Source: Bradyrhizobium sp. CCH5-F6 (GTDB taxonomy: Bacteria > Pseudomonadota > Alphaproteobacteria > Rhizobiales > Xanthobacteraceae). Taken from it: a stretch of DNA of 64,000 nucleotides. A program made the translations under genes and the position numbers. The stretch spans positions 197,249-261,248 of the forward strand of contig NZ_LSIC01000073.1 of assembly GCF_001556045.1 (NCBI RefSeq), read 5' to 3'. Positions 1 through 8,194 of the stretch are shown here, piece by piece (positions within the stretch are counted from its first letter, which is position 1; every line of letters begins with the position of its first letter). The notes under the pieces are model-generated. The model was given only the letters and a program-made list of their open reading frames with translations. It was not told the origin of the DNA and made no database searches.

Positions 1-3000
1 TGCGAAGCAGAAATGCGCCGCCGGGGGCTCCCTGTTTCTGCCATCACCTGGGGCGGCGACCAGAATGCCAAAGACGGCGGGCTCGACGTTCGCGTCTCGC
101 TTCCTGCCACCACCCTTATCGAAGGATTTGTCTCGAGACCTTCAACGGGTTTCCAAGTCAAGAAATCCGACATGCCAAGAAGTGCCGTCATTGAGGAGAT
201 GAGGCCCAAGGGCGTGATACGGCCCTCCATCGCCGCATTGGCTGAGGAGTCCGGTGCCTACGTTATGGTGAGCGCCGATGGTTCGACCACGGACACAGCG
301 TTGAAGGACCGACGCGCGGCGATGGCAGAGGCGATGCAAGGCGTCCCGCATGCGGACAAGCTTGCTTTAGACTTTCTGGATAGAGGCCGAGTTGCGACCT
401 GGGTCCGCGATCATCCAGGCATCATCCCGTGGGTTCGCAAGAAGATCGGAAAGGCCATTCCGGGATGGTGTTCGTACGGTGCCTGGTCTCACGCGCCGGA
501 TGCCAACAATCCAGATTATCTCGCTGACGACGCGGCAAGGATAAGAACTGGGACCCAAGGCGAGGGCGACGGGTTCTCGGCGATCGATGGCATCAATCGC
601 ATTCGCGATGTTCTTCGAACTCCTGGCCAGGTCGTTCGCCTCGTGGGTCTGTCCGGCGTTGGCAAGACCCGCTTACTGGAAGCGCTGTTCGACGCGAAGA
701 TCGGAGCGAATGCGCTCGATCCGGCGCTCGCCGCCTATACCGACGCTGCCGATACGTCTGACCCGCAACCGGCGAGCCTTGCAGCGGACCTACTGGCCGA
801 ACATCGGCGTATGATCCTTGTTATCGATAACTGCCCGGCCGATCTGCACCGGAAGCTTTCCGAGATCGTCCGCGTTTCCGGCAGCACGCTGAGCGTGATC
901 ACGGTCGAATATGATATTCGCGAGGACCAGCCGGAAGGAACCGCCGTTTTTTCGCTGGAGGCCTCTTCCAACGACCTCATTGAAAAGCTCATTGCTCGCC
1001 GCTTCCCTCAACTGTCGCAGGTCGACCGCCAGACGATCGCGGAGTTTTCCGGCGGCAATGCGCGCATCGCGATCGCCCTTGCCGGTACCGTGGAGAAAGA
1101 CGAGACGATAGCGGGGCTGAGTGATGCGAACCTGTTGGTCCGGCTGATTCAACAGCGCCACCCGCCAGATGAATCCCTGCTCCTAATCGCCCAGGTATGC
1201 TCGCTGGTCTATTCTTTTCAGGGCCATGATCTGGAGGGTGAGAACGCGGAGTTGCCAATTCTGGGCGCGCTCATCGGCAAGACGGCCGACCAGATGTACA
1301 TGGGCGTCGCTGAATTGCGCCGCCGGGATCTGGTTCAACAACGCGGCGTATGGCGGGCCGTATTGCCCCACGCCATCGCTAATCGGCTTGCGCCAATGGC
1401 GCTCCAAAACATACCGCCTCAAAGGATCGATACGGCGATTATCAACGGCAAATCCGACCGATTGTTGCGCTCCCTTTCCCGGCGGCTCGGTTATCTCGAC
1501 ACCAGCAAGGAAGCGCGTGCCATTGTGGCAGCGTGGCTCGCGCCGGGAGGACTTCTGCACGACGTTTTGAATCTTTCTGATCTCGGCAACGCCATCTTCC
1601 ACAATGTCGCGCCTGTAATGCCGGAGGCCGTACTCGCTGCGCTTGAGCGCGCAATAGCCCAGGCGGATGATTCAACGTTGGAACGTACCAAGCATTTCAT
1701 CACTCTTATCCGTTCCCTTGCGTTTGACACCGAGTTCTTCGAGCGGGGTATTGCTCTTCTTTTGCGCTTCCACGCAGTCGAAACCGACCACTCTCGCATC
1801 GATGCTGACGCAGGACACGTGATCGTGTCGTTTTGCCACATTTATCTCTCAGGCACTCATGCGACCGTTCAACAGCGCCTTGCGCTTATCGAGACGCTTC
1901 TCAGATCGCCGCAACCCAAGCAGCAAGCTCTTGGAGCAGAAGCGTTGGAGGCCATGTTTCAGACGGACCATTTTTCCTCGGGATACCTGTTCGAGTTCGG
2001 TGCGCGCTCCCGTGATCATGGCTCGTTTCCTAGGTCTGACGAAGATATCGTCGAATGGTACGGCTCGGCACTTAAGCTCGCGGAGGAGATTGCCGCGACT
2101 GGTCTGCCTGCGGCGGAACCTGCGAAGCGAGCCGTTGCGAACGGGTTTCGTGGCCTATGGGCCCATGCCAAGCTTGCCGAAGACCTCGATCGATTGGCGC
2201 GAACCTTCGCCGGGAATGGATTTTGGCGGGACGGTTGGATTGCCACCCGACAAACACGTGCCCATGGTGGCAAGCAGCTTTCACCGGAGTCATTGGATAA
2301 GCTCAAGGCGTTAGAGGAGTTTCTGCGACCCAAGGACCTCGTTGCCAAAGTACGTGGGATCGTACTGGAGAGTCACGGCAGTGGTCTCGGCTACGACGAA
2401 ATGGACGACGCCGAAGACCTTGATACTTACGACTTCGAGGCTGCGGAAAAGCGAGCCGCCGTCGCCGTCGAGCAACTAGGAAGAGACGTGGCGGCGGACC
2501 CTACCGTCCTTGAGGCACTTCTGCCGGATTTACTCGCCGGTGGACCTCGCCTCGCCGCGTTTGGTCGCGCGCTAGCGCTAGGTGCCGATGAGCCCGTCGC
2601 GATCTGGACCACGCTAGTTGCTCACCTAGCCGCCAATCCGAACGATAATGTTACCGTCATGGGCGGCTTTCTCTCGGGCTTGCAGTCGGCGAATCCGGAT
2701 CAGGTCAACGTTCTACTCGATGAAGCTGTTTCTGATCCGACCTTGGCGCCTTGGTTTCCGTACCTGCAAGCCTGCGTAGCAATCGACGAACGAGGCGTTG
2801 CCCGGCTTCACCAGTCGCTGGAATTGGGCTCGGCGCCGTTAGAGAGGTACGCGAGCCTCGCGTGGGGACGTGCTTCGGACCATATTCCCGCCGTGGCCTT
2901 CCGTGACCTTGTCGTGGCAATTTCTGAAGAAGGTGGTTTCGACCAGGCGCTTCATATTATCTCTATGCGCCTTTTCTCGGATCGAGCCGGCAAGCGCGAC

Positions 3001-3741
3001 CCGCTCCCCGAAACCATTGAAGCAGGACGCCAAGTGCTGGGTACGTTCAAGCTTCGTGCCTCTAGACGGAGGGCGCAGCGCGAAGACCACGATCTTGCAT
3101 TGGTGGCAACGAACTGCCTTGTTGGAGCTGAGGGAGCGTCTGTCGCAAAAGCGCTGGCGCATATGTTGACGGCAGCATCCACCGATTACCGGCTGGGCGC
3201 CGGTGACTACCCAGGCCTAGTCAAGGCGCTACTTGCCGTTCAGCCTGTGGCAATGCTTGATGAGATGTTTACGGGCGACGACAAGTCAGTAGAAAACGGC
3301 GTCCGCTTCATCGCGGCTCTTGAGCGGCGACGCGCAAGTCCGCTTGACGGCGTTTCGCTCGAAGCCTTGATCGAATGGTGCGAGGCCGGTCCCAACACGC
3401 GATATGATATCGTCGCCGCGATAGGGGTTCTTTTCAAAAAGGAAAGCGATACGGCCCCGCTGCAGTGGACTCCCCTTGCTGGCTCATTGCTCCAACGTGC
3501 GCCTGACCCAGAACGTATGCTGGCGCAGATGGTTCAGCGCCTGTCCTTCAATAGCTGGAGCGGTTCTTGGGCAACGAAAATGGACGGTCGCCTAAAGCTT
3601 CTCGAAGGTCTTGATGTCGGCGACAACGCTACCTTGCAGAAGGCAAAGGCGAAAGCAGTAAAGCGGATCAATTCGCAGATCGAGGTTGCACGCCAACAGG
3701 AGGCCGACAAAGACCGCCAGCGGAATGCGCGGTTTGAATAG
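1..3741 (+). CDS. PD-(D/E)XK nuclease-STAND NTPase-helical repeat protein, Avs-like (5' partial)
   Basis: The frame is open to the left edge, so the N-terminus is missing; numbering here is from the ATG at 13. Residues 13-51 read like a restriction-type nuclease core: a W-G-G-D strand, then D-G-G-L-D25, then Q48-V-K50, which fits the D...QxK active site of Mrr/Cap4-like enzymes. A P-loop (GLSGVGKT, 212-219) and a Walker B strand (MILVIDN, 267-273) follow, with a winged-helix-like stretch to about 480. The remaining 750 residues are Leu/Ala-rich helices resembling TPR/HEAT-type repeats. Nuclease-STAND-repeats is the layout of antiviral Avs ATPases, in which the repeats sense a phage protein and the nuclease kills the cell. 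The family domains are inferred by eye; the defence role is inference from architecture and from the debris-filled neighbourhood downstream. A non-defence STAND regulator is possible. Confidence 0.7.
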   Translation, partial: CEAEMRRRGLPVSAITWGGDQNAKDGGLDVRVSLPATTLIEGFVSRPSTGFQVKKSDMPRSAVIEEMRPKGVIRPSIAALAEESGAYVMVSADGSTTDTALKDRRAAMAEAMQGVPHADKLALDFLDRGRVATWVRDHPGIIPWVRKKIGKAIPGWCSYGAWSHAPDANNPDYLADDAARIRTGTQGEGDGFSAIDGINRIRDVLRTPGQVVRLVGLSGVGKTRLLEALFDAKIGANALDPALAAYTDAADTSDPQPASLAADLLAEHRRMILVIDNCPADLHRKLSEIVRVSGSTLSVITVEYDIREDQPEGTAVFSLEASSNDLIEKLIARRFPQLSQVDRQTIAEFSGGNARIAIALAGTVEKDETIAGLSDANLLVRLIQQRHPPDESLLLIAQVCSLVYSFQGHDLEGENAELPILGALIGKTADQMYMGVAELRRRDLVQQRGVWRAVLPHAIANRLAPMALQNIPPQRIDTAIINGKSDRLLRSLSRRLGYLDTSKEARAIVAAWLAPGGLLHDVLNLSDLGNAIFHNVAPVMPEAVLAALERAIAQADDSTLERTKHFITLIRSLAFDTEFFERGIALLLRFHAVETDHSRIDADAGHVIVSFCHIYLSGTHATVQQRLALIETLLRSPQPKQQALGAEALEAMFQTDHFSSGYLFEFGARSRDHGSFPRSDEDIVEWYGSALKLAEEIAATGLPAAEPAKRAVANGFRGLWAHAKLAEDLDRLARTFAGNGFWRDGWIATRQTRAHGGKQLSPESLDKLKALEEFLRPKDLVAKVRGIVLESHGSGLGYDEMDDAEDLDTYDFEAAEKRAAVAVEQLGRDVAADPTVLEALLPDLLAGGPRLAAFGRALALGADEPVAIWTTLVAHLAANPNDNVTVMGGFLSGLQSANPDQVNVLLDEAVSDPTLAPWFPYLQACVAIDERGVARLHQSLELGSAPLERYASLAWGRASDHIPAVAFRDLVVAISEEGGFDQALHIISMRLFSDRAGKRDPLPETIEAGRQVLGTFKLRASRRRAQREDHDLALVATNCLVGAEGASVAKALAHMLTAASTDYRLGAGDYPGLVKALLAVQPVAMLDEMFTGDDKSVENGVRFIAALERRRASPLDGVSLEALIEWCEAGPNTRYDIVAAIGVLFKKESDTAPLQWTPLAGSLLQRAPDPERMLAQMVQRLSFNSWSGSWATKMDGRLKLLEGLDVGDNATLQKAKAKAVKRINSQIEVARQQEADKDRQRNARFE

Positions 3742-4072
3742 GGGGCGCATCGCTTGACAAGCGTGGCTCAATCTTAGCGATGCGGCGCATCGTTACCCTC
3801 TTTCGCGGCCAGCCCAAGCCTCCCCTAAATCGGTGGGCACTTGTAGCGCAGGAAAGTGAGAAGTGTCAGATGGCGAAACGGCAGCAAATGTGCTCAACAG
3901 GGATGAGCCTCTTGACCATCTTTTGCGGTGTAAGTTTTCCCAACTGCCTCGGACGAAGGTTGGTAGCAAGTTCGAGGGTCGCCAGGGGGCTACGGGCTCG
4001 CAGGGTCTTCAAAGGCTCTAACTCAATGGACTTTCAGCCCTTCCGGCCCCATCTTCCATAGTAGAAGCATCC
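3742..4072. other. 331-base stretch without a convincing gene
   Basis: No reading frame here has a credible start, codon bias or recognisable protein. A 93-codon frame at 3780-4061 has Cys/Arg-rich low-quality sequence and no ribosome binding site. By eye the composition is more AT-rich than the core chromosome to the right. No tRNA, integrase or clear terminator was found. Confidence 0.5.
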
Positions 4073-4327
4073 ATGTCCGCCCAATGTTCTGCGAACAAAG
4101 CCGGGTACACTGCTGGCGTCATCCAGCGGTTGGCGGCCGCGAACAACGTCGCTGTGGTCGTGACCTCAAACGACGTCTTTGCACATCACGTGACGCGGCT
4201 CTCCGGCGATGACGTGAATTTCGATCCGATCGAGAATTCCATTGTCGCGCTCCAGCGCGCCGGAATCTTGGACCGTGTTCAGGCCGTACGCCTTCAGGCG
4301 CGCTATCTTCGCGAAAGCCGTCCGTGA
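4073..4327 (+). CDS. Small hypothetical protein, possible partner of the downstream Fic-like stump
   Basis: An 84-residue frame starting at ATG 4073 without a strong ribosome binding site. The sequence is balanced and folded-looking: a hydrophobic strand (NNVAVVV), a region with SGDDVNFDPIENSI, and a helical end rich in Leu, Gln and Arg. I do not recognise the family. Its stop overlaps the next GTG start in a GTGA arrangement, typical of translationally coupled pairs such as antitoxin-toxin. The antitoxin idea is inference from that coupling only. Confidence 0.4.
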   Translation: MSAQCSANKAGYTAGVIQRLAAANNVAVVVTSNDVFAHHVTRLSGDDVNFDPIENSIVALQRAGILDRVQAVRLQARYLRESRP

Positions 4328-4404
4328 CGTTTAATCCTTTCGGGGATTTTGTGAGGCGCGGCAATCTGCGCAACGTCCGAAGAACCAGGCAAGGGCAAGC
4401 TTGA
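4324..4404 (+). pseudogene. N-terminal stump of a Fic-type protein (truncated)
   Basis: From GTG 4324 the frame reads MTFNPFGDFVRRGNLRN and then stops at 4402-4404 after 26 codons. An N-P-F-G-D-F-x-x-R-G-x-L-R-N opening is, to my recollection, characteristic of the N-terminus of a group of Fic/Fido-domain proteins (AMP-transferases, many of them toxins). The catalytic HxFx(D/E)GNGR motif is not found anywhere downstream, so this would be a dead remnant. The family link rests on about 15 residues and should be treated as tentative. Confidence 0.4.
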
Positions 4405-4705
4405 CGCTTACCTCAAACCATTCATCCGAAAGCGCTCGCAAATGAAAGACGTTGCGGACGCAATAAAGCGCGCGCCGGGGTTGGATGGCGTCAACACGGA
4501 CACGGTTGCAGGCGAGACGAGCAATCCAACGCGCAAGGCGTAATACGAAGCGCAAGAAGCAAAGCGCAAGGGCGGGCAAGGTACTCAGAAAGGCGGGTAA
4601 TTCAATCGCAGCTTCGGCATTGACTTGGAGAGCCGCGACCGCAACATTCATTGGAATGGAAGCTTGGTTTTCCGAGTCGCGGCCAGCTGTGTGTAGGGTT
4701 TCGCA
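4405..4705. other. Gene debris between the accessory region and the core chromosome
   Basis: Short out-of-phase coding-looking fragments lie here. One at about 4408-4530 reads YLKPFIRKRSQMKDVADAIK and then stops; another near 4600-4690 reads SFGIDLESRDRNIHWNGSLV. An Arg/Lys-rich 74-codon frame (4485-4709) ends in an ATGA overlap with the epimerase start but has no ribosome binding site, so I do not call it a gene. The pattern suggests a decayed mobile or accessory insertion. No attachment-site repeat was identified. Confidence 0.45.
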
Positions 4706-5692
4706 ATGACAATCCTGGTCACCGGCAGCGCCGGCCATCTCGGGGAGGCCATCCTGCGGACGCTCGGTGGACGCGGTTCCCCAGCGCGCGGGGTCGATCT
4801 GAAGCCATCGCCCTTTACCGATGCCGTCGGCTCCATCGTCGATCCCGACTTCGTGCGGCGCCAGATGACGGGCGTCACTGCCGTCATCCACACCGCGACC
4901 CTGCACAAGCCGCATGTGGCGACCCACTCCAGGCAGGACTTCGTCGATACCAACGTCACCGGGACGCTCAATTTGCTCGAGGCGGCCGTGGCGGCCGGTG
5001 TGAGGAGCTTCGTCTTCACCAGCACCACCAGCGCGTTCGGCTCGCAGCTTCGCCCCGAGGCGGGACAGGCCGCGGTGTGGGTCACCGAGGATCTGCCGTC
5101 CGTCCCGAAGAACATCTACGGCACGACCAAGCTGATGGCCGAGACTCTCTGCGAGCTGTTCTTTCGCGAACGCGCCCTGCCCGTCGTGGTCCTGCGGACC
5201 TCGCGCTTCTTTCCAGAGGACGATGACGATCCGGCGATGCGGTCGGCCTACGCGCTCGAGAACGCGCAGGCCAACGAGCTGCTCTATCGACGGCTGGACA
5301 TCGCGGACGCCGTGAGCGCGCATCTGCTCGCCGCCGAGCGCGCGCCAGGAATCGGTTTCGCCCGGTACATCGTCTCGGCCACCAGCCCGTTCGAGCAGCG
5401 TCATCTCGCCGCGCTCGCGCGCGATGCGGCCGGTGTCGTGCGCGAGCTCTATCCGGAGTGCGCGCAGCTCTACGCGCAGCGCGGCTGGCGGCTCTTCGCC
5501 GCGATCGACCGCGTCTATGTCAACGACCGCGCGCGGCGCGAGCTGGGCTGGCGGCCTGAATTCGACTTCGCGCATGTGCTGCGCTGCCTGGAAGGTGACC
5601 GCGATTTTCGCAGTGCGGTGGCGCGCGAGGTCGGGTCGAAAGGCTATCATGACACGGTGTTCGACGACGGGCCCTACCCCGTCGCCTCGTAA
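4706..5692 (+). CDS. NAD-dependent epimerase/dehydratase (extended SDR)
   Basis: A 328-residue extended short-chain dehydrogenase. The N-terminus carries the dinucleotide-binding motif TGSAGHLG right after the first strand (MTILVTG). The catalytic triad area is visible: the Ser/Thr-rich strand FTSTTSAFGS and the Y-x-x-x-K motif in YGTTK. The C-terminal half has an acidic FFPEDDDDP loop and the substrate domain. Members act on nucleotide sugars or other polyols, but the substrate cannot be told from sequence. It is the first intact gene after the accessory region and appears to stand alone. The start codon has only a weak AGGG upstream. Confidence 0.85.
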   Translation: MTILVTGSAGHLGEAILRTLGGRGSPARGVDLKPSPFTDAVGSIVDPDFVRRQMTGVTAVIHTATLHKPHVATHSRQDFVDTNVTGTLNLLEAAVAAGVRSFVFTSTTSAFGSQLRPEAGQAAVWVTEDLPSVPKNIYGTTKLMAETLCELFFRERALPVVVLRTSRFFPEDDDDPAMRSAYALENAQANELLYRRLDIADAVSAHLLAAERAPGIGFARYIVSATSPFEQRHLAALARDAAGVVRELYPECAQLYAQRGWRLFAAIDRVYVNDRARRELGWRPEFDFAHVLRCLEGDRDFRSAVAREVGSKGYHDTVFDDGPYPVAS

Positions 5693-6067
5693 GCGCCTCG
5701 ATTGCGTTTTTGCTCGACGCTTCAAACGTCTGTCCGGTCTCACCGGGAACAGGCTGGCCTGAGCCGTTCTACTGTGCATGGGGTTGTTTTCGCGTTTTTG
5801 CATCGGCCGCCCCAAGCGCCGCCTGCAAATGATCCTCGCGCCACTTTGATTTCGCGTTGCAGCGAGAGCATTGCTCCCGCGGCGCTCGCCCTCGTTGACG
5901 TTCCGTCTCAATTTTCTCGCGAGCACGGTGCACGCGATACGCTTCTCACCGCTGGCGGATGTGCTAACCTTTTCGTGTCTGTCGAGCCGACGGACCCAAA
6001 CTTCGCCTCTCGACTAGCAGAACAAAATAACGCGCAGCCCTGACGGCTGCCTTAGGGGAGTGACGCG
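5693..6067. other. 375-base intergenic region upstream of the sugar dehydrogenase gene
   Basis: No supported gene; a 113-codon frame at 5702-6043 has poor codon quality and no ribosome binding site. The region must hold the promoter of the downstream gene, but no consensus -35/-10 pair stands out. A small hairpin (GCAGCC-CTGAC-GGCTGC, 6034-6050) lies directly ahead of the AGGGGAG ribosome binding site and could affect translation. Confidence 0.5.
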
Positions 6068-7348
6068 ATGAAATTCCATCGATCCGTCTTTCAATCCGTT
6101 CTGGCGCTTGCAGCGGTTGCCCTTCTCGCGGGGACCAGCGCTGGCCACGCGCAACAGCAGGACAAGAACAAGCCGCTGAAGAAATACGAATCCGGCACCA
6201 AGGAGTTCTGGACTCATCCGCCGGACGACTGGTTCCTCGGCGACGAGACCGAGGCGCAGAAGGGCCTCGCGCCGCCGTCGGGACCGCCGACCGGCGCCTC
6301 CGACGCCGAGCTCGCCAACATCGTCAAGAAGATCAAGCTGCCGGCGGGCTTCAAGATCGATGTCTACGCCTCGGGCGTGCTGGCTGCGCGGCAGATGGCC
6401 TGGGGTGACAAGGGCACCCTGTTCGTCGGCTCGTTCGGCCTCGGCAACGTCTATGCCATCAAGGACAACAACGGAAAGAAGGAGGTCAAGACTGTCCTCA
6501 AGGGCCTCAACATGCCCACCGGTGTCGCCTTCAGGGACGGCGCGCTCTACGTCATCGCCGTCGACAAGCTGATCCGCTACGACAACGCCGAAGCCAATCT
6601 CGACAATCTCGGCCAGGGCAAGGTCGTCTATGACGACATGCCCTCTTATGCCGCCCATGGCTGGAAATACATCGCGGTCGACAAGGAGGGCTGGTTCTTC
6701 CTGCCGTTCGGACCGCCCTTCAACATCGGCATTCCGCCGACCAGCGTGTCGCAGATCCGCCGTGTCGATCCCAAGACCGGCAACGCCGAGATCTACGCGC
6801 TCGGCGTCCGCAACTCGGTCGGCGGTGACGTCGATCCGCGCACCGGCAAATACTGGTTCACCGAGAATGCCCGCGACTGGATCAGCGATGACCTGCCTTC
6901 CGACAAGCTGAACATGATCAACAGGATCGGCGAGCATTTCGGCTATCCCTATTGCCACCAGGGCAATCTGCCTGACGACAAGTTCGCGATGGGCCACAAA
7001 TGCTCCGAGTTCACACCGCCCGTGCTGAATCTCGGCGCCCATGTCGCTCCGCTCGGCATGAAGTTCTATACCGGCGACCAATTCCCCGCCGACTACAAGA
7101 ACAACATCCTGATCGCCGAGCACGGCTCCTGGAATCGCCACAAGTACCAGGGCGCGCGCATCGTGCGCGTGATCGTCGGGCCTGACGGCAAGAACCCCAA
7201 GAAGGAGATCTTCGCCTCCGGCTGGCTCGAGGGCGACCAGGGCTATCTCGGCCGTCCCAACGACATCATCCTCGCCAAGGACGGGTCGATCCTCGTCGCC
7301 GACGATTGGGCCGGCGCGATCTACCGCATCAGCTACAGCAAGAAGTAG
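6068..7348 (+). CDS. Periplasmic sorbosone/glucose dehydrogenase family protein (PQQ-type beta-propeller)
   Basis: A 426-residue exported protein with an N-terminal signal peptide (charged start, hydrophobic core, cleavage near SAGHAQ, about residue 29). The body has the repeated beta-propeller strands of the sorbosone/aldose dehydrogenase family, for example FVGSFGLGNVYAI and, at the C-terminus, DGSILVADDWAGAIYRISY. It also has PYCHQGN and ENARDWISDDLPSDKLN, typical of the family. Members oxidise sugars or sugar aldehydes in the periplasm with PQQ. The cytochrome c gene just downstream is the likely electron acceptor. An AGGGGAG ribosome binding site precedes the ATG, and a strong terminator follows, so the two genes are probably transcribed separately or by partial read-through. 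Substrate unknown. Confidence 0.85.
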   Translation: MKFHRSVFQSVLALAAVALLAGTSAGHAQQQDKNKPLKKYESGTKEFWTHPPDDWFLGDETEAQKGLAPPSGPPTGASDAELANIVKKIKLPAGFKIDVYASGVLAARQMAWGDKGTLFVGSFGLGNVYAIKDNNGKKEVKTVLKGLNMPTGVAFRDGALYVIAVDKLIRYDNAEANLDNLGQGKVVYDDMPSYAAHGWKYIAVDKEGWFFLPFGPPFNIGIPPTSVSQIRRVDPKTGNAEIYALGVRNSVGGDVDPRTGKYWFTENARDWISDDLPSDKLNMINRIGEHFGYPYCHQGNLPDDKFAMGHKCSEFTPPVLNLGAHVAPLGMKFYTGDQFPADYKNNILIAEHGSWNRHKYQGARIVRVIVGPDGKNPKKEIFASGWLEGDQGYLGRPNDIILAKDGSILVADDWAGAIYRISYSKK

Positions 7349-7362
7349 CGCGACCTAACGGA

Positions 7363-7396
7363 GAGGCTGCGACCGGTGACGGTTGCAGCCTCTTTT
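7363..7396 (+). terminator. Rho-independent terminator after the sugar dehydrogenase
   Basis: A 12-base-pair stem (GAGGCTGCGACC at 7363-7374 with GGTTGCAGCCTC at 7381-7392, one G-T pair), a GGTGAC loop and a following TTTT. It lies 15 bases after the stop codon. Confidence 0.85.
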
Positions 7397-7427
7397 GTTC
7401 GTGACGGGCCTGCGGTGGAACGCGTTC

Positions 7428-7512
7428 GTCATGCCCGGACTTGATCCGGGAATCCATCAAAAGAGAAGCTTCTTGCAAGAGGGATGGATTGCCGGGTCAA
7501 GCCCGGCAATGG
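7428..7512. repeat. Palindromic intergenic repeat (type A)
   Basis: An imperfect inverted repeat: the left arm GTCATGCCCGGACTTGATCC starts at 7428, and the right arm carrying GCCGGGTCAAGCCCGGCAAT ends near 7512. The arms also share the ATCCATC/GATGGAT core. A related half-copy is at 63951. Such elements are common between genes in this group. Here it separates the dehydrogenase terminator from the cytochrome gene and ends about 20 bases before its start. Confidence 0.7.
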
Positions 7513-7532
7513 CAGCCGGAGAAAAATCAGCC

Positions 7533-8117
7533 ATGCGGGTCGTTCGGTTCGGAATTCTGTCTGCGACGCTTCTGCTCGCATTCATCCCGGCCCATGCCGC
7601 CGACAATGCCGCGATCAAGGAGAAGGCCGCCGCCTGCGCCGGCTGCCACGGCGAGAACGGCATCTCGCAGACCGAGAACATTCCCTCGCTCGCCGGCCAG
7701 CCCGATCAATTCCTGCAGTGGCAGCTGGTGTTCTTTCGCGCCGGTGCGCGCAAGAACGAGCAGATGCAGCCGATCGTCGAGCAGATGACCAACGAGGATA
7801 TCCGCAATTTCGGCGCTTACTTTTCGCAGCTCCCGCCGCCCAAAGGTCCGGAGGACAAAGATCCGGACTTGTCGAAAAAGGGCGCACAGGTCGCTGCCGG
7901 TCGCCGCTGCGCCTCATGCCATACGGACAGCTATGCCGGCACCAAGGGCGTCGCCCGGCTCGCCGGCCAGCGCCAGGAATATCTCGTCAAGGCGCTGCAC
8001 GACTACAAGGCGGGTCAGCGCATCGGCAACGGCGTCGCTGCGATGGTCGATGTCGCCTATCGCATGAGCGACGAGGAAATCACCGCCGTCTCGCACTATC
8101 TGGCGCATTTGAAATAG
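7533..8117 (+). CDS. Dihaem c-type cytochrome (cytochrome c4-like)
   Basis: A 194-residue periplasmic electron carrier. The ATG at 7533 is chosen because it begins a signal peptide (MRVVRFGILSATLLLAFIPA, cleaved near HAADN); an upstream in-frame start at 7383 would translate the palindromic repeat. Two haem attachment sites are present, CAGCH (about residue 33) and CASCH (about 127), each in a class I cytochrome fold. Methionines in the MQPIVEQM and AAMVDVAYRMSDEE stretches are candidate axial ligands. The two-domain layout and length fit cytochrome c4/c-553-like carriers. Position suggests it takes electrons from the sugar dehydrogenase upstream. Confidence 0.88.
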   Translation: MRVVRFGILSATLLLAFIPAHAADNAAIKEKAAACAGCHGENGISQTENIPSLAGQPDQFLQWQLVFFRAGARKNEQMQPIVEQMTNEDIRNFGAYFSQLPPPKGPEDKDPDLSKKGAQVAAGRRCASCHTDSYAGTKGVARLAGQRQEYLVKALHDYKAGQRIGNGVAAMVDVAYRMSDEEITAVSHYLAHLK

Positions 8118-8194
8118 CGCGAAGCCTTCGCCACAACGCCATTGTCGTCCCGGACAAGCGAGCGCGTAGATCAGGACGACGTTGCAGTGTGCAG

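Noticed and set aside
3780..4061. A 93-codon plus-strand frame after the STAND gene
   Set aside because: No ribosome binding site, Cys/Arg-rich, no folded-looking pattern.
4331..5926. A 531-codon minus-strand frame opposite the epimerase
   Set aside because: Arg/Gly/Asp-rich antisense shadow of a high-GC gene; the plus strand encodes a recognisable SDR with all motifs.
5702..6043. A 113-codon frame ahead of the sugar dehydrogenase
   Set aside because: Poor codon quality and no ribosome binding site; better seen as promoter region.
6014..7141. A 375-codon minus-strand frame opposite the sugar dehydrogenase
   Set aside because: Val/Gly/Asp-rich shadow frame; no family and no ribosome binding site.
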